DNA from: a virus
Direction: 5' to 3' (one strand)
Length of the DNA stretch: 39,703 bases
Virus record (IMG/VR): IMGVR_UViG_3300034066_001287
Coordinates: 1-39,703 of that record
Shown: piece by piece, positions 24,001-31,492 of the stretch
How the letters are laid out: every line of letters begins with the position of its first letter
Numbering within the stretch: position 1 is the stretch's first letter
Translations under genes and position numbers: made by a program
Notes under the pieces: model-generated
Told to the model about the DNA's origin: nothing
Seen by the model: only the letters and a program-made list of their open reading frames with translations
Databases searched by the model: none

Positions 24001-27000
24001 CCACTGATGGTGGAGATGTAATTACTGCCAATAGTTATGATGGAGTAGTTGATAGAAAATTAGTACCAATTTTCAATAAAGTTAGAAATACTGACATAGT
24101 TGATGTTAGACCTAGAGTAACAAATTACACACTGTCTACATTAAGTCCATTTGAGTTTTACTCCAGAGATTTCAATACCACTGGAGGTAATGCTACTCAA
24201 ATAATGGCACCAAATAAAAACACATTATTGCAATATGATTTTTATTTGGGAAGAGTTGATAAACTGAAGTTGAATAAGAATGGTGTGATGGATATTAAGT
24301 ATGGAAAACCAAGTGAAAATCCAAAAGCACCCAAGATATCCAAAGAAGTATTAGATATAGCAACAATTTATTCTAAGCCCTATGTTTATGATATAGATCA
24401 AGATATAGAAATTGTCTTGACTGATGGAAAGAGATATACAATGACAGATTTGAGAGATCTTGAATCTAGAGTTGATACTTTAGAATATTATACTTCATTG
24501 AGTTTGTTAGAATTAAATACTAAAAATTTAACTATTGAAGATGCTGATGGTCTTAATAGATTCAAATCAGGATTTTTTGTAGATAATTTTAGCACTAATA
24601 GTCTGAGTGATAGACAGTCTCCAATTTACAGTGCAGAAAGAAAAAATAACACTCTTTCTGCAACTACATTTTCAGATAGAACTGCCCTTTCACCTTATAG
24701 AATCAACCAAACTAGATCTATTGAGGATCTTGAATCAGATTTAACTGACACTAGTTTAGTTAACATAAAGGTAACAGGCAATTCATTATCATTAGATTAC
24801 TCAACTAGTTCTTATATTAGTCAACCTTTTGCTAGCAGATCAACTAGTATTAATCCATTCAATGATGTGTCCTGGAGTGGTGTATTAAAACTAAAACCTC
24901 AAAGAGATGATTGGGAACTTAAGTTCAAAAAGACATCTTCCTCTGGACAATCTAGTGATCAAACTACATACATGAGATCTAGAAATGTTGAGGTTAATGC
25001 ATTTAGATTAAAACCAAATACAAGATTTAAACTTCTTTTTGATAGTATAGAAATTTCTAGAAATTATAGTGTTAATGGAAATGAAAGTTTTTGCTTCCCC
25101 AAACTTTTAGAAATTAATACTCCAAACAAAAAGTTTGAAGTAGGAGAGACTGTAGTTGTATATGATGCAGAAAATACATCAAAGGAAATTGGAAGATTTA
25201 GACTTTGTTCACCCAACCACAAATTTGGAAAGTACAATGATCCAAAGGAAACATATAGTGAAAATCCTTATGATGTAGAAACTACATTACCAGAAGAGTA
25301 CACTAGAAACTCAACAGTTCTGAATGTGGATATTGATTCATTGAAGTTGCCAGGAGCAAGTGATTTCTTTGGAAATGTTAAAAGAGGATCAAAACTTGTA
25401 GGTTTAACAAGTAAAGCAACTACACAAGTAAGTAAGTTAAGATTGATTAGTGATTCTAATGGAACTTTACTTGCAAGTATTTTCATTCCAGATCCAAGGA
25501 AATTTACAACTAAATTTAAAACTGGAACTGTAGAAGTTGAATTGGCAGAATTTTCTTCAGAAATTACTCCAGAAAGTTCAGCATCTGCAAATTATACCTC
25601 CAAAGGACAATTCTCAGGCAAAGTGCCCAAAAATTATTATGATCCAATTGCACAAACATTCTTTGTTAAAGAAGAGGAAGGCATTTTCATATCATCAATA
25701 GATGTGTATTTTAAAAATAAACCTCTAGAAGGTGTTAGCAAGAAAGTTCCAGTTTCTTTACAAATTAGAGAAGTTGTTAATGGATATCCAGGTGGAGCAG
25801 ATAAAATTATTAGAGGATTAGAATCTACTAAGAAATTAAGTGATATTAATATCAGTGAGGATGGAACTGTCGCAACCACATTTACATTTGATTCCTTAAC
25901 AAGACTGGAAGGAAATAATGAGTATGCTATTGTCTTAGTTTCAGATTCTGCAGATTATGAAGCTTGGATATCAAGAGTTGGCGAAACTGAAATAACTACA
26001 GTAAATGAACCAGAAGTTGGTAAAATAATTATATCCAAGCAACCATCTTTGGGATCCTTATTTAGATCACAAAACAATACAACTTGGGTAGCAGCTCAAA
26101 CAGATGACCTGAAGTTCAATATTAACATCTGCAAATTTAGTACAGATGATGGAACTATAAAATTATACAGCACAAGAACTAATATTTTAGATGAGGACAA
26201 TCAACTTCCAAATAATCCAATTGGTGTTACTACAGGAGGTTCTGCTCCAAATGATGGAAATTATATGAAAGTTTTCCATCCTGATCATGGAATGTATTCC
26301 CCAAATTGTAAGGTTAAGATTGTGGGAGTAGAATCCGATACTCCTCCAGCAAAATTAGCAGTAGATTATAATTCAGATTCAACATCTGCTATTATATTGA
26401 ATGATGCTTCTAACTTTACAACTTTTGAAAATACTGCAGTTTCTGTTTCTTATCCAGGATATGTCATTATTGATGATGAAATTATTGAATATACTGAAGT
26501 AGTTTCCAATGAATTAAGAGGAATAACCAGAGAAATTGAAGGAACTTTTGCTGCTGATCACTCTACAAATGGATTCGTTTATAAGTATGAATACAATGGT
26601 GTATCTTTAAGAAAAATTAATAAGCAGCACACAATTTCTTCAGATTATCCTGTAGAAATAGATTCTTATTATGTTGGAGTGACAACTACCTTCAATGCAA
26701 CTATTGCTGCTGGAGGTGGATCTGAGGTATATGCAACTAGAAATAAATTATTCAACTCTATTGAACTTATCAATGAATCTATATTAGTTCCAGATGGAAC
26801 CAATGTTGATGCTACAATTAGAACCATGAGAGGAACTAGTGCTAGTGGAAGTGAGTCTGCTTTTGCTAATACTGGATATTCTAATTTAGATATTTCAAAT
26901 CCAACAACATTTGAAAATCTTAGAATGATAGCATCAGAGCCAAATGAAGAGTTCTTCTTAACATTCACTACATGGCCAGGCAAAAAATCTATAACAGTAG

Positions 27001-27545
27001 ATTTAACATTGTCTACAAATAATGAAAATATTTCTCCAATCATTGACCTTGAAGAGATTTCTGTTAAGACAACTGCTTATAGAATTGACAGACCAATAAA
27101 TTTAAATAACTATTCAACTAATAATTCAGTAAGTTCAAACACAGATGATCCACATACATTTATTCATGTGACAGAAAGAATTAATTTGGTTCAATCTGCA
27201 AATTCATTAAAAGTTATATTTGATGCATATAAACCAAAGGATACTGACATTAGAGTTTTATATAAGATTTATAGAAATGATGTTACAGATGAAGACAAGC
27301 TTTGGGAATTGTTCCCAGGTTACAAAAATCTAGATGCAAGTGGAAATGTCATAGATCCTGACAATAATGATGGAAGACCAGATTCTAATGTTAGATTCAG
27401 CAACAAAAATGAATTCATAGAACATGAATTCACCATTGATAATCTTCCAGATTTTACTGGATTTAAATTAAAGATTGTTGGAAGTAGCACAAATCAAACA
27501 GAATCTCCTTTGATTAGAAACCTTAGAGGAATTGCTTTATTATGA
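21090..27545 (+). CDS. giant DUF4815-type virion structural protein, 2151 aa
   Basis: The N-terminus SPYFADFDPNDDYYKILFKP with VTVQTRELTNLQSTLQNQIE is typical of the DUF4815 structural family. Further family-like blocks are NPGKAYVKGYEISTG (~360), IVLTDGKRYTMTDLRDLE and SRVDTLEYYTSLSLLE (~1110-1145), and SSIDVYFKNKPLEGVSKKVP (~1530) with VSLQIREVVNGYPGG. At ~487-535 there is a VGSHVRGESSGATGF module, and at ~1765-1830 a VIIDDEIIEYTE module like those in the giant protein and the sheath. It sits where T4 has genes 9-12 and wac, so it may supply peripheral baseplate/short-fibre functions. Its stop overlaps the next ATG (ATGA). Confidence 0.8.
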   Translation: MPQNTNLNKSPYFADFDPNDDYYKILFKPGVTVQTRELTNLQSTLQNQIETFGKTVYSNTIAVNGGGYKYISNFECVQLESTYNGIDVEDYYNNLVGVELKGKRSGVHAEVVKVLSRGDSEKNTTTLYINYKSSSDDKDLPEDENNVSSRFKSGEDLLITSSLKIGETVLPRLSPVAKVYSPVSGEPTFTGSATKLLDGVYFIRGFFINYDSQLIILDQYTNTPSYRVGLEITESLVDSNEDSSLNDNAQGFSNYAAPGADRLKIEINLIKKSLDDLNDDNFIEIFRVNDGALTELGRTDPFSSIVDILARRTYDESGNYYVNPFKVTAEESLNDYLGNDGIYYPGQKTPKGETPSDDLAIIKVNPGKAYVKGYEISTGNVVLEYEKPRTTKTTNFSSSAFYGGSPIRVNNVSGSPKLGLTTSYTVQLHLQRLEAGVGVGTVIGNARVYDFEPHNNSYENESSEFNITLFDIQTYTTITLQSSIGAMSVGSHVRGESSGATGFVRIKAGANVTLYQVTGKFVIGETLSVDGISANPQILTIRDYSVNDIKSIYSSDVGFGCDTALNRTKKISGPFTIKVQDIGGVGVGSVTSDDGAAWGGDVVVGDIIELTTPDNTLPVFSTVVGFNNQRTRVSVVGVSTVNNVCDGNIGGIGTTYSKENIKLLRPNISVNPDKNSTLYSQLRDENIAYVDTENSNLYVKRQYFVNRSGTSVTLPTLSADYVYVPFDEEDYLVVNEDGTHQSLSESQFEFSNGFKNLTITGLSNDATRTTIITTQIKGNITSKTKKLNRCSSGIVSFTKYSTPKNSSVTYQKPYGTRIEDMEISLNVPDAIQLHGVFESSGNSDPQLPYLTLTNLNSLNSVTSDLIIGELVVGNDSKAVAIVAEEKSSSQISIIYQSRNRFAEGEIVTFQESGYTAEVSFSERGDKNIIDRFRLDNGQRKGYYDIARIVRIGGREPSRRLKIIFDYFSFESTDGGDVITANSYDGVVDRKLVPIFNKVRNTDIVDVRPRVTNYTLSTLSPFEFYSRDFNTTGGNATQIMAPNKNTLLQYDFYLGRVDKLKLNKNGVMDIKYGKPSENPKAPKISKEVLDIATIYSKPYVYDIDQDIEIVLTDGKRYTMTDLRDLESRVDTLEYYTSLSLLELNTKNLTIEDADGLNRFKSGFFVDNFSTNSLSDRQSPIYSAERKNNTLSATTFSDRTALSPYRINQTRSIEDLESDLTDTSLVNIKVTGNSLSLDYSTSSYISQPFASRSTSINPFNDVSWSGVLKLKPQRDDWELKFKKTSSSGQSSDQTTYMRSRNVEVNAFRLKPNTRFKLLFDSIEISRNYSVNGNESFCFPKLLEINTPNKKFEVGETVVVYDAENTSKEIGRFRLCSPNHKFGKYNDPKETYSENPYDVETTLPEEYTRNSTVLNVDIDSLKLPGASDFFGNVKRGSKLVGLTSKATTQVSKLRLISDSNGTLLASIFIPDPRKFTTKFKTGTVEVELAEFSSEITPESSASANYTSKGQFSGKVPKNYYDPIAQTFFVKEEEGIFISSIDVYFKNKPLEGVSKKVPVSLQIREVVNGYPGGADKIIRGLESTKKLSDINISEDGTVATTFTFDSLTRLEGNNEYAIVLVSDSADYEAWISRVGETEITTVNEPEVGKIIISKQPSLGSLFRSQNNTTWVAAQTDDLKFNINICKFSTDDGTIKLYSTRTNILDEDNQLPNNPIGVTTGGSAPNDGNYMKVFHPDHGMYSPNCKVKIVGVESDTPPAKLAVDYNSDSTSAIILNDASNFTTFENTAVSVSYPGYVIIDDEIIEYTEVVSNELRGITREIEGTFAADHSTNGFVYKYEYNGVSLRKINKQHTISSDYPVEIDSYYVGVTTTFNATIAAGGGSEVYATRNKLFNSIELINESILVPDGTNVDATIRTMRGTSASGSESAFANTGYSNLDISNPTTFENLRMIASEPNEEFFLTFTTWPGKKSITVDLTLSTNNENISPIIDLEEISVKTTAYRIDRPINLNNYSTNNSVSSNTDDPHTFIHVTERINLVQSANSLKVIFDAYKPKDTDIRVLYKIYRNDVTDEDKLWELFPGYKNLDASGNVIDPDNNDGRPDSNVRFSNKNEFIEHEFTIDNLPDFTGFKLKIVGSSTNQTESPLIRNLRGIALL

Positions 27546-27772
27546 TAGATGATTTTAGTAAAGTTGAAAATTTTCCAAATTTAATCAGAGATAGCAAAAC
27601 TAATGCTATATTGAATACAGACTCAACTGAGTACAACAATTATATTAGAACCAAACAAAAAATATCTTCTCAAAAACATCAAATAAAAAAGATGGAAGAA
27701 GATTTATCTGAACTAAAATCATCTATGGATGACATCAAACAACTATTGAGGAAATTGACTAATGGATCATGA
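27542..27772 (+). CDS. small coiled-coil protein, 76 aa
   Basis: Residues 35-74 form an evident coiled coil (KQKISSQKHQIKKMEEDLSE then LKSSMDDIKQLLRKL). The N-terminal part NLIRDSKTNAILNTDSTEYN resembles a conserved start (RDxxSGAILNxD) I recall from small marine phage proteins located after large baseplate genes. It overlaps both neighbours (ATGA with the upstream stop and 11 nt downstream), so the three genes are translated as a unit. It may be a chaperone or trimeric structural clasp; role unproven. Confidence 0.65.
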   Translation: MIDDFSKVENFPNLIRDSKTNAILNTDSTEYNNYIRTKQKISSQKHQIKKMEEDLSELKSSMDDIKQLLRKLTNGS

Positions 27773-27944
27773 AGATTTTAAACTCGAATCAGTGTCTAAA
27801 TTATTCGAATTTGAAAAGATTTCAAGAGAACTTGATACTTGCACTAACATAGATTTAATGAGAAACCTTTGCAAATGCTATGTAAAATTATACTTAGGTC
27901 TTGAAGAAACTATGCAAAAATTGGATCTTTTGTCACCAGAATAA
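27762..27944 (+). CDS. small conserved helical protein, 60 aa
   Basis: All-helical: LFEFEKISRELDTCTNIDLM, then RNLCKCYVKLYLGLEETMQK. I recall similar short proteins (EYEKISRELDxCxDVDxLRxL) in cyanomyoviruses beside the neck genes, with no known role. There is a slight resemblance in size and helix pattern to NblA, but the characteristic NblA residues are not there, so I do not call it so. It ends within the late promoter motif for gp13. Confidence 0.6.
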   Translation: MDHEDFKLESVSKLFEFEKISRELDTCTNIDLMRNLCKCYVKLYLGLEETMQKLDLLSPE

Positions 27945-27947
27945 ATA
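27941..27947 (+). promoter_or_regulatory. late promoter motif ATAAATA
   Basis: ATAAATA overlapping the stop of the 60-aa gene, 19 nt before gp13. Confidence 0.55.
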
Positions 27948-27966
27948 ATTAAAAAATATTAGAATA

Positions 27967-28797
27967 ATGGCAAAACCAGCATCAAGACAAGAATTAATTG
28001 ATTATTGCTTAAGGCAACTTGGTGCTCCTGTATTGGAAATTAATGTTGCTCAGGAACAACTTGATGATAGATTAGATGATGCCCTTCAATATTTTAATGA
28101 AAGGCATTTTGATGGTGTAGAAAAAATGTTCCTGAAATATAAAATTACACAGGAAGACATTGATAGAGGAAGAGCAAGAGGTGGAGATAAGTCTGTAGGG
28201 ATAGTGACTACATATGCTACATCTGGAATTGGAACATTTGGGTGGGAAGAAAACTCAAATTATATTCCAGTTCCAGATGCTGTGATTGGAATAGAAAGAG
28301 TATTTAAATTAGATAATAGAACTATTACATCCAATTTATTCAATGTAAATTATCAGTTGTTCTTAAATGATATTTACTGGTTTAGCTCTACAGAACTCTT
28401 AAATTATTTTGTAACCAAAAGATACCTGGAAGATATTGATTGGATAGTAAACCCTCAGAGGCAAATAAGATTTAATAAGAGGCAAAATAGATTATACTTA
28501 GACATGAGTTGGGATACCCTGAAGGAAGATCAATATTTGATTATGGAATGCTATAGAATTTTAGATCCAACAGATTTTACTAAAGTATATAATGATTCAT
28601 TCTTAAAAATGTATCTAACATCATTGATTAAAAAACAGTGGGGTCAAAATTTAATCAAATTTAATGGAGTTAAACTTCCTGGTGGTGTTGAACTCAACGG
28701 AAGACAAATATATGATGATGCAGTAAAAGAATTAGAAGATATAAGACAAAGAATGATGTCTGAGTATGAAACTGCCCCATTTGATATGATAGGATAA
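27967..28797 (+). CDS. gp13: neck protein gp13, 276 aa
   Basis: gp13 and gp14 form the T4 neck that closes the filled head and accepts the tail. The start ASRQELIDYCLRQLGAPVLE, then VAQEQLDDRLDDALQYFNE and RHFDGVEKMFLKYKIT, is the hallmark of gp13. Near residue 60 the ITQEDIDRGR segment, and later LEDIDWIVNPQRQIRFNKRQ and WGQNLIKFNGVKLPGG, complete the family pattern. The length is near T4 gp13 (309). It is followed after 1 nt by gp14. Confidence 0.92.
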   Translation: MAKPASRQELIDYCLRQLGAPVLEINVAQEQLDDRLDDALQYFNERHFDGVEKMFLKYKITQEDIDRGRARGGDKSVGIVTTYATSGIGTFGWEENSNYIPVPDAVIGIERVFKLDNRTITSNLFNVNYQLFLNDIYWFSSTELLNYFVTKRYLEDIDWIVNPQRQIRFNKRQNRLYLDMSWDTLKEDQYLIMECYRILDPTDFTKVYNDSFLKMYLTSLIKKQWGQNLIKFNGVKLPGGVELNGRQIYDDAVKELEDIRQRMMSEYETAPFDMIG

Positions 28798-28798
28798 T

Positions 28799-30172
28799 AT
28801 GTTAAATCCATTTTTCATACAAGGAACTAGTTCTGAACAAGGTCTTGTTCAAGACCTAATCAACGAGCAGTTGAGAATGTATGGCATAGAAGTTTACTAT
28901 ATGCCAAGACAATACATAACCAAAGGAAAAGTAATTAGAGAAGTTTTGTTCTCTAAGTTCAATCATGCCTTTCCAATAGAAGCATATTTAGTAAACTATG
29001 AAGGATTTGATAATAATAGTATAGCACTATCTAAGTTTGGAATTAGAATTTCTGATGAAATGTCATTAGTCATTTCTAAAGAAAGATTTGAACTTTATAT
29101 TGCAGAATTGGTAAAAGCAATACCAGATGTTCCTCAAACAAAAAGACCTAATGAGGGGGACTTACTTTATATCCCACTGTCTGACAGTGTGATGGAAATT
29201 AAGTATGTTGAAAATAGAAAGCCATTTTTCCAACTTCAAAAGAATTATGTTTATGAACTGAAATGTGAACTGTTTGAATATGAAGATGAGGATATTTCAA
29301 CAGGAATTCTTGATCTTGATGACAACTTTAAAGATCTTGGATATGGTGCAGTAATTAAGGTTGCAGGATTGGGAGCAACTGCAACAGCATATACTGGAAT
29401 TGTCACTGGTGGTGTTCAGTATGTTCAAATGATAAACAATGGTTCTAGATACACATCTGCTCCAAGAATCAGTGTTTCTGGAATTTCTTCAACAAAACCA
29501 TCTTTTGTTGGAGTTTTAACTAGTTCTAGAAGATTAACTTCTGGATATAGTATTGAAAGAATTTTAATTGAAGATGCTGGAAGTGGATATAATCCTCTGA
29601 ATCCTCCTACAGTCACATTTAGTGGTGGAGGAGGATCTGGTGCTAAGGCGATAGTTGGCATTGCAACTGCAGGTAGTATTGGGATAGTAACACTAACATA
29701 TGCTGGACAAGGATATACAACTGTTCCATCAGTAACATTCTCATCTCCAGTTGGAGGAGGTATAACAGCTACTGCTCAGGCATTTATAAGTACTGCAGGA
29801 ACTATATCCACCATTAGAATTACTAATGCTGGTTATGGATATACACAACCTCCAACAATTACAATTTCTGCAGGATCTTCTGTATCTGAAGGCAATTTTA
29901 TCTTTGGCGAAGAAGTAACTGGTTCAATATCAAATGCAGTAGGAATTGTTAAATATTGGGATGAGGCAACTAAGACACTTAAAGTTTCTGGAATGGGAAC
30001 TGATTTTGTTGTGGGAGATTTGATAGTTGGCGAAAATTCTAGTGCAACTTATAGAATATTATCCTATGATACTTATAAATTGGATGATGCATATGATGAT
30101 GCTGATGAAATTCAACAAGAGGCAGATGATATTATAGATTTTACTGAAATAAACCCATTTGGTGAAGTTTAA
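28799..30172 (+). CDS. gp14: neck protein gp14 with inserted beta-repeat domain, 457 aa
   Basis: The N-terminal ~180 residues are gp14: LNPFFIQGTSSEQGLVQDLI, YMPRQYITKGKVIREVLFS and YELKCELFEYEDEDISTG. T4 gp14 has 256 residues; the excess here is an insert at about 185-420. The insert consists of GG-x-GY strands (IEDAGSGYNPLNPPTVTFSG, LTYAGQGYTTVPSVTF, ITNAGYGYTQPPTITIS) followed by a FIFGEEVTGSISNAVG / FVVGDLIVGENSSATY module. The acidic C-terminus DDADEIQQEADDIIDF / NPFGEV is again gp14-like. The insert probably decorates the outside of the neck. It follows gp13 directly. Confidence 0.9.
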   Translation: MLNPFFIQGTSSEQGLVQDLINEQLRMYGIEVYYMPRQYITKGKVIREVLFSKFNHAFPIEAYLVNYEGFDNNSIALSKFGIRISDEMSLVISKERFELYIAELVKAIPDVPQTKRPNEGDLLYIPLSDSVMEIKYVENRKPFFQLQKNYVYELKCELFEYEDEDISTGILDLDDNFKDLGYGAVIKVAGLGATATAYTGIVTGGVQYVQMINNGSRYTSAPRISVSGISSTKPSFVGVLTSSRRLTSGYSIERILIEDAGSGYNPLNPPTVTFSGGGGSGAKAIVGIATAGSIGIVTLTYAGQGYTTVPSVTFSSPVGGGITATAQAFISTAGTISTIRITNAGYGYTQPPTITISAGSSVSEGNFIFGEEVTGSISNAVGIVKYWDEATKTLKVSGMGTDFVVGDLIVGENSSATYRILSYDTYKLDDAYDDADEIQQEADDIIDFTEINPFGEV

Positions 30173-30173
30173 T

Positions 30174-30180
30174 CTAAATA
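30174..30180 (+). promoter_or_regulatory. late promoter motif CTAAATA
   Basis: CTAAATA directly after the gp14 stop, 25 nt before gp15. Confidence 0.45.
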
Positions 30181-30205
30181 ATAAGATATCATAATTGTTT
30201 TTAAT

Positions 30206-31060
30206 ATGCTTGGCAATTATTTCTACCACAAAACCATAAGTAAAACTGTAGTTGCTTTTGGAACTCTATTTAATAATATTCAAATTAGACACAATGATAA
30301 CAATGATAATCCGGTGTCTATATTAAAAGTTCCCCTTGCATATGGACCCATTCAAAAGTTTTTAGCAAGAGTTGAGCAAAATGCAAGTGGAGATAGAAAA
30401 ATTGCTTTGACTCTTCCAAGAATGTCATTTGAAATGACTTCTATTGATTATGACCCAACCAGAAAAGGTTCAGTAATACAAACTTTTAAAGCATCTAAAG
30501 TTGAAGATGGGAAGGCAGTAAATAAAGTTTTTATGCCAGTTCCTTATAATATTGGGTTTGAACTCAATATTTTGGGGAAACTTCAAGATGATGTTTTGCA
30601 GATTGTAGAGCAAATACTTCCATATTTTCAACCATCATTTAATGTAACAGTAAATCTTGTCCCTGAAATTGGAGAAAAAAGAGATATCCCTATTGTTTTG
30701 AATAGAATTGGATTTAGAGATGATTATGAGGATAATTTCAATTCCAGAAGGTTGCTGTATTATACTTTGAATTTTACTGCAAAAACTTATCTCTTTAATG
30801 AAGTTCCTGAAGATAGTCAAGGTCTCATTAAGAAAGTTCAGGTTGATTATGCAACAAATGCAATTATCAATGCTAAGAGGGAAGTCAGATATACAGTTAC
30901 ACCTAAAGCACTTCAAGACTATAATGGTGATGGTGTCATAGATTCTACTGATGATGAATTGATTCCATTTGGAGATGACTTTGGGTTCAATGACGAAATA
31001 GTAGATTTCCAAGACTTTAAGACATATAGCAATTCACAAGGAACTGATGTAGATATTTGA
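30206..31060 (+). CDS. gp15: tail sheath stabilizer and completion protein gp15, 284 aa
   Basis: gp15 caps the finished contractile tail and joins it to the neck. FYHKTISKTVVAFGTLFNNI, VPLAYGPIQKFLARVEQ, LPRMSFEMTSIDYDPTRKG and MPVPYNIGFELNILGKLQDD are strongly characteristic. The length is close to T4 gp15 (272). Residues 238-249 read DYNGDGVIDSTD, a canonical EF-hand/dockerin-type calcium loop (acidic or Asn at 1, 3, 5, 9, 12; Gly at 6; Ile at 8), in an acidic C-terminal extension. It heads the unit 15-16-fusion-17. Confidence 0.92.
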   Translation: MLGNYFYHKTISKTVVAFGTLFNNIQIRHNDNNDNPVSILKVPLAYGPIQKFLARVEQNASGDRKIALTLPRMSFEMTSIDYDPTRKGSVIQTFKASKVEDGKAVNKVFMPVPYNIGFELNILGKLQDDVLQIVEQILPYFQPSFNVTVNLVPEIGEKRDIPIVLNRIGFRDDYEDNFNSRRLLYYTLNFTAKTYLFNEVPEDSQGLIKKVQVDYATNAIINAKREVRYTVTPKALQDYNGDGVIDSTDDELIPFGDDFGFNDEIVDFQDFKTYSNSQGTDVDI

Positions 31061-31062
31061 TT

Positions 31063-31479
31063 ATGAATGATAAAAACTTTAAAGAAATTGAACAGGCTCT
31101 AGACATAGAAACAAAATTGGTTCCTGCAGATCCAGTGGAAATTGAATCTAAACCAGTTCCAAATGATCCCCAAAAGGATTATGAATATAGTAGAGGGCAA
31201 CTTTATAACCTTATAGAAAAAGGTCAGCAAGCTATTGATGGAATTCTAGAAGTAGCAGATAGTTCAAATCATCCAAGAGCATATGAAGTTGCAGGTCAAC
31301 TAATTAAATCTGTGGGGGATGTGACAGATAAATTATTGGATCTTCAAAAGAAGATGAAAGATTTAGATGCTCCTCAGAAAAATGGTCCAACAACTGTTAA
31401 TAATGCTTTGTTTGTAGGTTCTACTGCAGAATTATCCAAACTCCTAAAGCAAGGATTACTAAATAATAACGAAGAATAG
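31063..31479 (+). CDS. gp16: small terminase subunit gp16, 138 aa
   Basis: gp16 forms an oligomer that selects concatemeric DNA and regulates the gp17 motor. The central helix pair NLIEKGQQAIDGILEVADSS and HPRAYEVAGQLIKSVGDVTD, then KLLDLQKKMKDLD, is the T4-like small terminase signature. The C-terminal NNALFVGSTAELSKLLKQG is the conserved end. It is a little shorter than T4 gp16 (164). An in-frame TTG at 31057 overlaps the gp15 stop, but ATG 31063 is preferred. Unusually, the next gene is not gp17 but an inserted multidomain gene. Confidence 0.88.
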   Translation: MNDKNFKEIEQALDIETKLVPADPVEIESKPVPNDPQKDYEYSRGQLYNLIEKGQQAIDGILEVADSSNHPRAYEVAGQLIKSVGDVTDKLLDLQKKMKDLDAPQKNGPTTVNNALFVGSTAELSKLLKQGLLNNNEE

Positions 31480-31492
31480 TATAATCAATAGG

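Noticed and set aside
26669-27043. 124-codon minus-strand open frame
   Set aside because: Shadow of the 2151-aa gene; hydrophobic by antisense composition, with no start signals.
27762-27944. NblA-like phycobilisome degradation protein
   Set aside because: Only size and helicity match; the conserved NblA residues are not seen.
30635-31012. 125-codon minus-strand open frame
   Set aside because: Antisense of gp15 with Ile/Cys-rich nonsense composition.
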